The notes under the pieces were generated by a model that was not told the origin of the DNA, did not search any database, and was given only the letters and a program-made list of their open reading frames with translations. A program made the translations under genes and the position numbers. From NCBI RefSeq assembly GCF_011388195.1, contig NZ_CP049990.1, positions 248,001-312,000 of the forward strand: a stretch of 64,000 nt of DNA, read 5' to 3'. This document shows, one piece after another, positions 1-8,539 of this stretch. Source of the DNA: Pusillimonas sp. DMV24BSW_D. GTDB taxonomy: Bacteria > Pseudomonadota > Gammaproteobacteria > Burkholderiales > Burkholderiaceae_B. How positions within the stretch are numbered: the first letter of the stretch is position 1; each line of letters starts with the position of its first letter.

Positions 1-729
1 AGCGGCCTGATGCTGTGGCGCGGCTCGGCGGAATGGCCCACCTTCCTGGACGGCCGTACTTACTTGAACACGGGCGGCATGGATGCCAAGTTTGTGTGCT
101 ACCCGATGGCAGCGGGATCGAAACCCGGCATACAACTGACAAACTGGGCCACGGTCGTACGCCGGGCCGAACCCGGCGGGCCGCCACCTGCACGCGAAGA
201 GTGGGATCGGCAAGCGCGCCTGGCCGACGTTCAAGAGCTTCTGAAAGTGTTTACCATTCCCGAAGTGGATATCGAAGCGCTGGTGGCCGCCACACCCATG
301 TTCTGGGAATTCCCCATGTGCGATCGCGACCCGCTTCCGCGCTGGAGTTTCGGCCGTGTCACACTGATGGGCGATGCAGCGCATTCTATGTATCCATTTG
401 GGGCTAATGGCGCAGCGCAAGCCATTCTTGACAGCAAGGTATTGTCGGAGTGGTTGAGTAAGGAATCGTCTGTGGTCAAGGCGTTCGAGGGTTACGAAAA
501 CGAGCGCTTGCCGATCGTAAATGAAATTGTTGCGACCAACCGCAGCGGTGGGCCCGAGCGTGTCATCAACGCGGTAGAAAAGCTCTCTCCAGAACCTTTT
601 AATGACCTTGAAGCCATTCTGCCGTTTGCCGAGCGAAAAGCCATTGTGCATGGTTATGCCAAGTTGGCTGGGTTCTCGAACGAGCAAGTGGCAGCCGGCT
701 CTTCATCGGGTTCGGGGAAAACAAATTAG
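1..729 (+). CDS. Flavin-dependent aromatic monooxygenase, C-terminal part (5' end outside window)
   Basis: The frame is open to the first base, so the gene begins before the window; 242 residues remain of a family of about 370-400. The visible part carries the second FAD-contact motif of class A flavoprotein hydroxylases, GDAAH followed by a Pro-Phe-Gly-Ala-Asn-Gly segment at roughly residues 124-138. The C-terminal helical part (ERVINAVE, then SPEPF) resembles PhzS-like 'flavin-dependent oxidoreductases'. Known members hydroxylate aromatic rings using NAD(P)H and O2; the substrate here cannot be read. The N-terminal Rossmann GxGxxG motif is out of view. A Ser/Gly-rich tail ends the protein. 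It converges with the host-attachment-type gene that follows. Confidence 0.8.
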   Translation, partial: SGLMLWRGSAEWPTFLDGRTYLNTGGMDAKFVCYPMAAGSKPGIQLTNWATVVRRAEPGGPPPAREEWDRQARLADVQELLKVFTIPEVDIEALVAATPMFWEFPMCDRDPLPRWSFGRVTLMGDAAHSMYPFGANGAAQAILDSKVLSEWLSKESSVVKAFEGYENERLPIVNEIVATNRSGGPERVINAVEKLSPEPFNDLEAILPFAERKAIVHGYAKLAGFSNEQVAAGSSSGSGKTN

Positions 730-760
730 CGCCGCAAGTAAACTCCATGCAGCTTTGACT

Positions 761-1228
761 TCATGATTTAGCCTCGGAAGATTGAATAGCATTGTCCACG
801 CGCGACTGCAAATCAGCCCCAACAAAGCTAGTAAGATCTCCCACAGCACTGGCACGCAGCAATTTCTTTGCAGCTACGTCCAGACAAGATCGAAGTTCAC
901 CCAACATAGGGCTCGTAACAATTAACACTAATGACGCGCAACGTTTCTGCGTAACGCCCTCGTTAATATAGTTTGCAATTTGCCTGGCGAACTCGGCGCG
1001 CTCTTTCGCACGCACCTCTGTATGTGGTTCAAATTGCGTACCCGCATGGGCAGTTCGCCCATGCCCTTTACCTGCGGCGCCTGTTAAATCACCTTCACGG
1101 GCCTTATCAGAAAGGCGTTGATGCCGATGGTTAAAGTCGGCCAGCTGAGTAAGCGAATGGTCAGCACCAGAGCGCTCAAAACAATAAGCACGTTCAGAAT
1201 TGGCAATCAGAACCCATGTCTTTTCCAT
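761..1228 (-). CDS. Host attachment family protein (AtsA-like, Pfam Host_attach type)
   Basis: A 155-residue soluble protein. It opens with a beta-strand segment, TWVLIANSERAYCFE, followed by a Gly/Thr/His-rich middle and a helical 'RAEFARQIANYIN' stretch, the pattern of the 'protein required for attachment to host cells' family. The family name comes from a plant-associated bacterium; its biochemical role is unknown and it is common in free-living proteobacteria, so the name should not be read as proof of host association. No signal peptide or membrane segment is seen. The gene stands alone between a convergent monooxygenase gene and a Fic gene. Confidence 0.75.
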   Translation of the reverse strand: MEKTWVLIANSERAYCFERSGADHSLTQLADFNHRHQRLSDKAREGDLTGAAGKGHGRTAHAGTQFEPHTEVRAKERAEFARQIANYINEGVTQKRCASLVLIVTSPMLGELRSCLDVAAKKLLRASAVGDLTSFVGADLQSRVDNAIQSSEAKS

Positions 1229-1376
1229 TTTGGCTGACCCCGAAGTGAATGGTTATATCGTCATTAGGCCCGCTTCCGTAAGCCCACACTTGGAGTAACC
1301 ACTTTAATCGCGAACCGTGCATCCAAACAGTTGGCCGATTGGCGTAATCCACGCTAGATTGATACGCACATCTGAC

Positions 1377-2507
1377 TTACGTCATGGCATGCCTTAACGG
1401 GTTAATTTCATAATGCGTGCTACGGCCTCCGGATGCGGACTTATGTAGCACCTGATGCTGAAGTAATTCTGTAATGTCGCGCAGTGCTGTATCTTGGGAG
1501 CACTTGGCAAGTAATGCCCACTTGCTGGTCGTCAGCTTGCCTTCAAACCCATCCAGCAATCGGTTCAGCACCTTGATCTGACGCTCATTCATGGGAACAG
1601 CTGCCGCCCATTGCCAAAACCGCGCCTTGATCAGCACCTGGTCCAGCGTTGTGTGCGCTTGTTCGACCGCTTTTAACAATGCGGCCAAGAACCACTGCAA
1701 CCAGGCGGTGACTTCCATATCGCGTTTTTGAGTGCGCTCAAGGATATCGTAATACCCTTTCCGTTCCCGCTGAATTTGTGCTGACAAGCTATAGAAGCGT
1801 TGTGGACTGCCATCTGCTCGCGTCAACAACAAATCGCCTATGGCTCGTGCAATCCGGCCATTACCGTCATCAAAGGGATGCAATGTAACGAACCACAAAT
1901 GACCCAATCCAGCACGAACCAGGGCGGGTTCGTTTGGCGTGGGGTCATTCACCCAAGACAGAAAACGCTTCATTTCGGCGTCAAGGCGTTTAGCCGGGGG
2001 GGCTTCAAAATGCACTTTCTCTCGGCCAATAGCACCTGAAACAACTTGCATCGGGCCATTTGTATCGTCGCGCCACCTAGCCACACGGATCGGGCTTATT
2101 CCGGAATAACCAGTTGGAAATAATGCGGCATGCCATCCGAACAAACGCGCTTTAGTTAACAGGGTGTTCGCGTTACTGGTTGCATCAAGCACCATGTCTA
2201 CAATACCGTCTACGTGACGATCTGCCGGCGCCAAAGCACCAATATCGACGCCCAAACGGCGTGCCACAGATGAGCGAACAGAGGCGACATTCAATATCTC
2301 GCCTTCAATGGCACTGGTTTGGATAACATCTTCGGTAAGTGCGACTAAACTCGCTTCATCGCGCAAGGTCATCCCCACATCTGTCAGCCGGCCTAGCAAA
2401 AGCCCTTGGGCACGACTAACCGCCGCCAACGGCTTTGCCAATGCGGCAAGGTCATATTGCCACTGGGGCCAATGCGGCGATTGCCAGATATATTCACCGT
2501 GTTTCAT
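1377..2507 (-). CDS. Fic family protein (putative AMPylase, DUF4172 N-terminus)
   Basis: The Fic catalytic loop HPFDDGNGRIAR lies about two-thirds along the protein. Its His acts as base and the GNGR segment binds phosphates; the family usually moves AMP from ATP to a target hydroxyl. The N-terminus contains an inhibitory-type motif (TSAIEGE, then S/T-x-x-x-E/D-G-E/N pattern), which suggests intramolecular inhibition. The open frame could extend to 2639, but that would overlap the next divergent gene. The ATG at 2507 begins MKHGEYIWQ, where the DUF4172-type domain normally starts, giving 376 residues. A helix-turn-helix-like region (residues about 320-376) may let it bind DNA. There is no adjacent antitoxin gene. 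Confidence 0.85.
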   Translation of the reverse strand: MKHGEYIWQSPHWPQWQYDLAALAKPLAAVSRAQGLLLGRLTDVGMTLRDEASLVALTEDVIQTSAIEGEILNVASVRSSVARRLGVDIGALAPADRHVDGIVDMVLDATSNANTLLTKARLFGWHAALFPTGYSGISPIRVARWRDDTNGPMQVVSGAIGREKVHFEAPPAKRLDAEMKRFLSWVNDPTPNEPALVRAGLGHLWFVTLHPFDDGNGRIARAIGDLLLTRADGSPQRFYSLSAQIQRERKGYYDILERTQKRDMEVTAWLQWFLAALLKAVEQAHTTLDQVLIKARFWQWAAAVPMNERQIKVLNRLLDGFEGKLTTSKWALLAKCSQDTALRDITELLQHQVLHKSASGGRSTHYEINPLRHAMT

Positions 2508-2599
2508 GCGGTGATTGTGAAATGTTATTGCCGCATTGTCAATGCTACCCGAGCCATACAATTCTCCGTAGAATATGAGGTAGCAAAAAGGAGCCCACC

Positions 2600-2902
2600 A
2601 TGAAAATTCTACAAGTCGACTTCCCCTCTCCTGGCCCATTTGGCGCTGAAATGACTGAAATGATGCAAGGGCTGGCTGAAAGTATTGCCAAAGAGCCCGG
2701 CCTAATCTGGAAACTTTGGACTGAAAATGCGGAAACCGGTGAAGCAGGCGGTATCTACTGTTTCGAGAACCTCGAAACCCTTAACGCCTACAAAGAAATT
2801 CATGCAGCACGGCTGGAAAAAATGGGCGTGCGCAACTTGCGCTTTAAAATCTTCGATGCAAATGTCGCGCTTTCAAAAATCGACCGCTTTCCGGGGTTGT
2901 GA
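2600..2902 (+). CDS. YdhR-like small monooxygenase family protein
   Basis: A 100-residue protein with a single ferredoxin-like alpha-beta barrel of the ABM/YdhR kind. It starts MKILQVDF, has a conserved 'EPGLIWKLWTEN' strand, a GGIYCFEN strand and an 'ARLEKMGV' helix. Relatives in Escherichia coli (YdhR) are dimers suspected to act on aromatic or polyketide-like substrates without a cofactor; function here is not known. An AAGGAG ribosome site precedes the ATG at 2600. It is transcribed away from the Fic gene, sharing the 92-bp gap with it. Confidence 0.75.
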   Translation: MKILQVDFPSPGPFGAEMTEMMQGLAESIAKEPGLIWKLWTENAETGEAGGIYCFENLETLNAYKEIHAARLEKMGVRNLRFKIFDANVALSKIDRFPGL

Positions 2903-3028
2903 GTATAACTTCATGCACAGCATCATCTGGGCGCCAATACGCGTAGTCAGCCCTTCGGCTTTAACCCCTTTTCTTGGATACGCGCTGCAGCACCTGAAGT
3001 CAGCTAATCTTGAGAGGTTTAGGTCTGT

Positions 3029-3379
3029 TCAACGACGCTTCTTTTCTTCAATATCCTTATCGCGCAGGCCTTCCAACTCTGGAACTAGCGCCACATTCTC
3101 TTGTTCCGCCGCATCATTCCGTGAGGAAATAGCAGTAGCGGGTTCAGAGTCGGATAAATTAAATGCAATATGCGGGACACCAGGCGGAATAAAACAGAAG
3201 GTGCCTGGCTCTATCAGGCAGTAATCCTCTAATTGGGCGCCGTGATAGAGCCCGATTCGGCCTGATATGCCATAAATAGCCGTTTCAAAGTCACGGTGAT
3301 AATGCACCTTAGCTTTACCACCGGGGCCAAAGGCTGTCAGGTTCATTATTTTTGTAGGGGTCGCATTTGCAGAAAACAT
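3029..3379 (-). pseudogene. Cupin-domain protein, 5' end lost
   Basis: The frame encodes a single cupin fold: a first motif with GGKAKVHYHRDFETAIYGISG (metal ligands His, His, Glu) and a second with PPGVPHIAFN. Related RmlC-like cupins carry about 25-30 more residues at the N-terminus. The open frame runs on to 3436, but everything upstream of the Met at 3379 is simply the antisense of a malonyl-CoA decarboxylase fragment, and no ribosome site precedes 3379. The native start is therefore probably lost and the gene is likely broken, though the metal site itself is intact and a shortened protein is conceivable. Confidence 0.6.
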
Positions 3380-3851
3380 GGTGGCCGACGTGCAATCTTT
3401 ACTCGATCCGGCACAGCCAATCGACCCTTTGCTCAAGGCGCGCTGGGCAATCTTCTACTCCATTTCCACCACACAACCTGGCCTACGTGGCATCAGCTTT
3501 GGCAATTTTCTGCTGAGGCGGGTCATTGAAGCGCTGAAGCTAGAACTTCCCAAACTCAAATATTTTGCCACCTTATCGCCCATACCAGGTTTTACCAAGT
3601 GGCTGGATCAACAATCCGAATCGGACATTCAGGCGATGTTGGGGCAACGGGCCAAGCAGGTACCAGATACCAGCGCCAACAACCCCTCATGGGCACAACG
3701 CCTGCAGGCCCCCGTCGACTCGCCACCATCCGAAGCGCTAAAACGTTGCGGACTGCGCCTGGCCGCTCGCTACTTAACAACCATGCACGACGGGCAGCCC
3801 CTGGACCCCGTCGCGCGCGCAGTGCAGAAACCCATTTCCAGCGCGCGTTAA
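3378..3851 (+). pseudogene. Malonyl-CoA decarboxylase internal fragment
   Basis: The translation matches the catalytic GNAT-fold half of malonyl-CoA decarboxylase: an IFYSISTTQPGLRGISFGNFL segment, then FATLSPIPGF and a C-terminal PLDPVAR. The full enzyme is about 400-450 residues; here the N-terminal helical domain is absent, and after PLDPVAR the conserved end (which should read on into an FH-x-GNGA-x-LE type segment and a final NYLY-like motif) is replaced by an unrelated tail and stop at 3851, so there is also a 3' frameshift or deletion. Its left edge coincides with the broken start of the cupin gene on the other strand, pointing to one deletion or recombination event at about 3378. Confidence 0.7.
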
Positions 3852-3950
3852 ACCGCTACTTTAACAATCGTCCCCCGCTACGGGGACATACAAGCCGCGC
3901 CAGACTCCCTATAGTTGGAAACACTAGTTAAAAATTCTGAAGGAGGCGCA

Positions 3951-5018
3951 ATGACGGACACAATTGACATTAAATACTCAATGTTCTCGGTACAGGACCA
4001 CTATCCCGTCGAGAAGTACCCTGAGCATACGAGAACCGTTGAGCAGTTGTACTCCGAGGTCATCGATCAGGCTAAGCTCGCGGAAGCGCTTGGATACGAC
4101 ACCTTTTTTGTCGCGGAGCACCACTTTCATGAATATGGAACGGTTCCGAACCCGGCAGTAATGTTGGCATATCTGGCAGGCCAGACGCGTCGCCTGCGCT
4201 TGGGTTCTGCAATCTCTCTCCTGACATTCCACAACCCACTGACAATCGCTGAAAATTACGCAATGGTTGATATTCTGTCGGGTGGCCGGGTCTTTTTGGG
4301 CGTGGGTTCGGGCTATTTGAAACACGAGTTTGATGGCTATGGCATCAATGGTGCTGAAAAACGTGAGCGATTTGATGAGAACCTAGAAATCGTCTCGCGT
4401 TTGCTGCAGGGAGAGCGACTAAGCTACGAAGGTAAGTTCAATCAAATTGATAATGTTCAATTAAACGTACGTCCGTTGCAGCATCCGCATCCGCCTATAG
4501 CTGTCGCTATCCTCAGAAAAGAAGCCGCATATCACGTCGGGCTGAAAGGCCACAACATCTTATGCGTACCCTACGGATCCCTAGATCATTGGGACGACCT
4601 GGGGGAATTGGCCGGTGAGTTTCAACGCGGCAGAAAGGAAGGTGAAAAGCCCGCTAAGCCTGGCGATGCAGCGTTTGTATTTCACACCTTCGTGGGTGAG
4701 ACTGAAGACGAAGTACGCCAATCAGCCGCTGAGTGTTTTGACTTGTATGTCCGCACGCGGCTGTACGCAAAAAGTCAGACTTATGACGATATTATGAATA
4801 GCGGACTTTCACTGTTTGGTACGCCGGATACCGTTGCCGAGAAGGTCGCACATCTATATAAGCTGGGGGTATCCCATGTGATGACGCTACATAATTTTGG
4901 GCACTTGCCTGAAACTCAGGTGCATCGCTCAATGAAGCTCTTCGCGCAAGAAGTGATGCCGAGAGTTCGTGCACTCCTGCGTCGAGATCAGGTCGAGAAA
5001 GCGGGCGAGGCGGTCTGA
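3951..5018 (+). CDS. LLM-class flavin-dependent monooxygenase (bacterial luciferase-like)
   Basis: A 355-residue TIM-barrel enzyme of the luciferase-like monooxygenase superfamily. Diagnostic pieces are FFVAEHHFHEYG (near residues 45-56), the RRLRLGSAI strand, 'HNPLTIAENYAMVDILSGGRVFLGVGSGY' in the middle, and a C-terminal GTPDTVAEKV. Such enzymes use reduced FMN supplied by a separate reductase plus O2; the next gene is such a reductase. The ATG at 3951 is preferred over an upstream in-frame ATG at 3915 because AGGAGG lies 4 bases upstream. It heads a plus-strand catabolic operon with VOC, hydrolase and TRAP genes. The substrate is not readable; nitrogen- or sulfur-heterocycles and organosulfonates are typical for the family. 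Confidence 0.88.
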   Translation: MTDTIDIKYSMFSVQDHYPVEKYPEHTRTVEQLYSEVIDQAKLAEALGYDTFFVAEHHFHEYGTVPNPAVMLAYLAGQTRRLRLGSAISLLTFHNPLTIAENYAMVDILSGGRVFLGVGSGYLKHEFDGYGINGAEKRERFDENLEIVSRLLQGERLSYEGKFNQIDNVQLNVRPLQHPHPPIAVAILRKEAAYHVGLKGHNILCVPYGSLDHWDDLGELAGEFQRGRKEGEKPAKPGDAAFVFHTFVGETEDEVRQSAAECFDLYVRTRLYAKSQTYDDIMNSGLSLFGTPDTVAEKVAHLYKLGVSHVMTLHNFGHLPETQVHRSMKLFAQEVMPRVRALLRRDQVEKAGEAV

Positions 5019-5542
5019 TGGGTGAGCCGTCACGCCTTCCCGAAGGTCCAGGCGGTCAGGCTCAGCTTTGCCAAATGAAGTTGCGTTCCGCCTTGGCCCA
5101 GTTCGCAACCGGTGTGGCCGTCATCACGACGGTCACATCCGATAACGCGAATGTGGGTCTAACAGTGAATTCTTTTTCTTCTGTTTCCCTAAGCCCACCG
5201 CTGGTCCTGTGGAGCTTGGCAAAAAAATCACAGAACTTGAAGTTGTTTGAAGAAAGACACGCATTTGCGGTCAATGTACTCACCACTGCTCAGGTCGAAG
5301 TATCTAACCGTTTTGCGCGTGCTGTTGATGACAGGTTCCGCGATATTGATTGGAAACCCGGCATTGATGCGGTACCGTTGATTTCGGGTTGTGTTGCCAC
5401 TTTTGAATGTCGTACGCGCCACATCATCGACGCAGGAGACCACAAGATATTTATTGGTGAGGTCGTCCGTTTCAACAGCGATAGTGCAGAACCCTTGCTT
5501 TTTCTGAATAGTCGTTATCACCGCGCAATCCCCTTGGTTTGA
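5018..5542 (+). CDS. Flavin reductase family protein (FMN reductase partner)
   Basis: A 174-residue flavin-reductase-like (HpaC/DIM6-type) split-barrel protein. It shows the family start 'ALAQFATGVAVITTV', the 'GLTVNSFSSVSLSPPLVLWSL' flavin-binding segment and a C-terminal 'GDHKIFIGEVVRF' strand. It should reduce free FMN or FAD with NAD(P)H and hand it to the preceding luciferase-like monooxygenase. Its ATG at 5018 overlaps the stop of that gene by one base (TGATG), so translation is coupled and a two-component monooxygenase is very likely. The extra 15-20 N-terminal residues (Pro/Gly-rich) are unusual but small. Confidence 0.9.
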   Translation: MGEPSRLPEGPGGQAQLCQMKLRSALAQFATGVAVITTVTSDNANVGLTVNSFSSVSLSPPLVLWSLAKKSQNLKLFEERHAFAVNVLTTAQVEVSNRFARAVDDRFRDIDWKPGIDAVPLISGCVATFECRTRHIIDAGDHKIFIGEVVRFNSDSAEPLLFLNSRYHRAIPLV

Positions 5543-5581
5543 AGTTGTTTAAAGCACGATAAATACATAAAGGAGACAATG

Positions 5582-6607
5582 ATGAGATTGCTGGAACTAA
5601 AAAAATTCGTGGCAGGCCTGGTTCTGGCGCTACCGGTTATCGGGGCTCAGGCAGAAACCGTCTTACAGTTGAATAACTGGTTACCGCCTGGTCATTTCAT
5701 TTTTACGGAAGTTTTGAAGCCTTGGGGAGACGATGTGGCTGCGGCAACGCAGGGGCGCGTACGTATCAACATTACAACGTCATCACTTGGCCCACCCGCT
5801 CGTCAGTTTGATATGGCTCGCCAGGGTATCGCCGATATCACCTGGAGCACCCAAGGCTACACACCGGGTCGTTTCTTATCGAGTGAAGGTGTGGAGTTAC
5901 CATTTCTTAGTGACAGTGCGGAAGCGCTTTCGGTTGCTTATTGGCGTACGCACAAAGCGCACTTTGAAAAGCTGAACGAGTACGCTGGAGTCAAACTGTT
6001 GTCATTACATGTTCAACCACCGGGAGAACTGTTTACGATAAAAAAACCCGTTCACAGCCTGGATGATTTGAAGGATCTCAAGATCAGGATTGTAGGGCCG
6101 GTTACCGCCAATCTAATGGAACAAGCGGGTGGTGTTGCGGTTGCCGCACCCGTGTCGCAAATTTACGAGCTTGTTTCATCCGGCGTCGTCGACGGCACCT
6201 TTCTAACGACTGACAGCATTCCCCACATGAGAATGACGGATCAGTTACATCATCGCACTACGGTTAATGGCGGGTTTTACAACACAAGCTTTTTTCTGGT
6301 AATGAATCAGAAATCGTGGGATAAGCTGTTACCCGAAGACCAGAAAGCAATTGAGCAGCTATCAGGGGAGGCTTTTGCAAAACGCGTAGGCAAGATTTGG
6401 GATGAGAAACGTGCGTACGGCGAAAAGCAGTTTGAAGAGCACAATGGTCAACACATTCAAATTCAGGGCGCCGCCCTGGAAAACCTGAAAGCGAAAATGG
6501 ATAAAGTTCGCGCACAATGGGTCGCCTCAATAACAGAGCGGGGGGTTGATGGTGATGCGGCCCTGAAAATGGTGCAAGAGGAAGTGAAAAACTATAGCTC
6601 TCAATGA
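5582..6607 (+). CDS. TRAP transporter substrate-binding protein (DctP family)
   Basis: A periplasmic solute receptor of about 341 residues. A signal peptide with a hydrophobic core (FVAGLVLALPVIG) ends near an AQA-ET cleavage site. The mature protein has the DctP pattern: LNNWLPPGHFIF at the start, a central 'DLKDLKIRIVGPVTANLMEQ' segment containing the Arg that binds ligand carboxylates, and 'YNTSFFLVMN'. AGGAG lies 6 bases before the ATG at 5582; an ATG three bases earlier is the alternative. The matching membrane subunits are encoded downstream at 9444-11245, separated by three other genes, so this cluster imports an organic acid, probably the substrate of the monooxygenase pair. Confidence 0.9.
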   Translation: MRLLELKKFVAGLVLALPVIGAQAETVLQLNNWLPPGHFIFTEVLKPWGDDVAAATQGRVRINITTSSLGPPARQFDMARQGIADITWSTQGYTPGRFLSSEGVELPFLSDSAEALSVAYWRTHKAHFEKLNEYAGVKLLSLHVQPPGELFTIKKPVHSLDDLKDLKIRIVGPVTANLMEQAGGVAVAAPVSQIYELVSSGVVDGTFLTTDSIPHMRMTDQLHHRTTVNGGFYNTSFFLVMNQKSWDKLLPEDQKAIEQLSGEAFAKRVGKIWDEKRAYGEKQFEEHNGQHIQIQGAALENLKAKMDKVRAQWVASITERGVDGDAALKMVQEEVKNYSSQ

Positions 6608-6648
6608 TTTATCCTGTCATATCTCTACTTTTATAAGGGGTTGCTATC

Positions 6649-7197
6649 ATGACTATTTCTGTTAAAGGACTTCATCATGTCGCGTGGCGCTGCGCTGATG
6701 CTGAAGAAACCCGACATTTTTACGAAGACATACTGGGTCTGCCACTCGCACACATTATCAAGGCTGATAGGGTGCCATCTACGCGCGAACATATGCCTTA
6801 TGTTCACATATTTTTTGAGTTCCGCGACGGCTCCTACATTGCTTTTTTCGACGTAAATGATGGAAAAGGCAACACATTGCACCCGGAAATGCCGGAATGG
6901 ATTCCCCATTTCGCCATGGAGCTCGATTCACGCGAAGAACTGCTGGCAATGAAAAAACGCCTTGAGAATCATGGCATCGACGTGATTGGCGTCGTCGATC
7001 ACCATTTCGTTCAATCTATTTATTTCTTTGACCCCAACGGCGTGCGTCTGGAGTTCACCGTTCGCACTGAAACGCAGGCGTATTTAGATCAGGCTCGCAC
7101 ACAAGCTCGCCGGTCTCTGGACGCCTGGACGGCGACCAAACGCGCTGGGCTTGACAAAGCTGCCGAGCCGTTATCCAGCCCTGAACTAAACGGGTAA
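6649..7197 (+). CDS. VOC-family (glyoxalase/extradiol dioxygenase fold) protein
   Basis: A 182-residue vicinal-oxygen-chelate protein with two beta-alpha-beta-beta-beta modules. The first starts GLHHVAWRCAD with a metal-ligand His; the second supplies IPHFAMEL (His) and the FFDPNGVRLEFTV end strand (Glu), the usual 2-His-1-Glu metal site. It may be a small extradiol dioxygenase, a lyase or an isomerase. A GGGG ribosome-site region (AAGGGGTTGCTATC) precedes the ATG. In this operon it most plausibly works on the product of the flavin monooxygenase before the hydrolase encoded next. A charged C-terminal helix of about 40 residues is extra. Confidence 0.8.
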   Translation: MTISVKGLHHVAWRCADAEETRHFYEDILGLPLAHIIKADRVPSTREHMPYVHIFFEFRDGSYIAFFDVNDGKGNTLHPEMPEWIPHFAMELDSREELLAMKKRLENHGIDVIGVVDHHFVQSIYFFDPNGVRLEFTVRTETQAYLDQARTQARRSLDAWTATKRAGLDKAAEPLSSPELNG

Positions 7198-7213
7198 AAA
7201 GAGGACAAAATCA

Positions 7214-8398
7214 ATGACTACTAAGCCACCCCGGAAAATCGTTACCGAATGGATCCATATCGCCTTCGATGAAACGTCGTCCTTTGTTGAAACTTATGGT
7301 TTTTCGGGCAGCCAGGGTACTGTTAATCTGGAAGGGCTTTTACTCAAGCCTCAGGGCGATTCCTCCCGGACCCTTTTGGTGTTTATGCATCCCGCCTCTA
7401 CACTGCAATTACTTCCAATGCCCCGGAAACTGGCGCAAATGGGGTTTCATGTCTTATGTGCAGGCAGCCGATTTGCAAAGAACGACACCGCGCTAATCAT
7501 GGAAAAAGTCGTTCTTGATCTTGGTGCCTACATTAAAGAGGCCAAGCACAACAGGGGATATGAAAAAGTCGTTCTTATGGGCTGGAGTGGTGGGGGTGCC
7601 CTTTCTGCGTTTTATCAGGCTCAAGCAGAACACCCAAGTATTACGAATACGCCCGCAGGTGATCCTGTCGATATCGCAGGCGCAGGCCTGATTCCCGCAG
7701 ATGCGGTTGTGTTCCAGGCAGCCCACTTATCGCGTGCGCGTATGCTTTCTGAAATGATTGATCCATCGGTAAAAAACGAAAGTGATCCCGACGACCGGGT
7801 GCTTGAAATGGATATCTATGATCCACGCAACCCAAACCAGCCGCCGTACTCGAAAGCTTTTATCGAAGAGTATCGTACGAATCAATTGAAACGCATCCGA
7901 AAAATTCGTCAATGGGTTTTAGAAACACTTGATGATTTGAAGCGCCGCAATACCTTGGAAATGGAACGTGGCTTTGTCACACATCGCACAATGGCGGAGC
8001 CTCGATTCCTTGATTCGACCCTGGATCCAAATGGCCGTCGCCCGGGCTGGTGCTACATGGGTCATCCCGAAACCGCCAACAATGGTCCGATTGGGCTAGG
8101 TCGTTTTTCCACGCTGCGGTCATGGTTATCGCAGTGGTCGATTAACGACTCTAATGCCGATGGTCTTAGTTGCGCCGCGCATATTTCGAAGCCGGCATTA
8201 GTAGTGGAAAATGAGGCGGATGACGCAGTTCCCCAACCCCATCCTGGAATGATGTTCGATGCCTTGGGATCGCAAGATAAAACCATGCATGTCATTGCGG
8301 GCGCCACCCATTATTACAAAGGACAACCCGAACACTTAAATCAGGCTGCGGCTATCCTTACCAGCTGGATGGCATCGCGCAAACTTATTGACTTTTAA
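7214..8398 (+). CDS. Alpha/beta hydrolase fold protein
   Basis: A 394-residue alpha/beta hydrolase, longer than the usual 270-300. The nucleophile elbow is GWSGGG at about residues 123-128. The acid and base are likely in 'VVENEADDAVPQPH' and 'VIAGATHYY' near the C-terminus, the normal order. The insertion between core strands (residues about 150-300) forms a large lid. No signal peptide. It sits 16 bases after the VOC gene with AAAGAGGA upstream, so they are co-transcribed; ester or ring-cleavage-product hydrolysis is a fair guess. It is most like the uncharacterised large hydrolases that accompany two-component monooxygenases. Confidence 0.8.
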   Translation: MTTKPPRKIVTEWIHIAFDETSSFVETYGFSGSQGTVNLEGLLLKPQGDSSRTLLVFMHPASTLQLLPMPRKLAQMGFHVLCAGSRFAKNDTALIMEKVVLDLGAYIKEAKHNRGYEKVVLMGWSGGGALSAFYQAQAEHPSITNTPAGDPVDIAGAGLIPADAVVFQAAHLSRARMLSEMIDPSVKNESDPDDRVLEMDIYDPRNPNQPPYSKAFIEEYRTNQLKRIRKIRQWVLETLDDLKRRNTLEMERGFVTHRTMAEPRFLDSTLDPNGRRPGWCYMGHPETANNGPIGLGRFSTLRSWLSQWSINDSNADGLSCAAHISKPALVVENEADDAVPQPHPGMMFDALGSQDKTMHVIAGATHYYKGQPEHLNQAAAILTSWMASRKLIDF

Positions 8399-8539
8399 TG
8401 CTTCAATAATTAATGAGCCAAGGGCTTCGTGTGCTTAACCTGGCGAACACAAAATATAAGTAACGCCAAGTTCCCTGGAATTGTCGTGACGCGTATAGTA
8501 TAAAAACAAGACACTACAAGAAACAGACGAGAGACAACT

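Noticed and set aside
2508-2639. Longer start for the Fic protein
   Set aside because: It would overlap the divergent YdhR-type gene and its ribosome site; the family domain starts at 2507.
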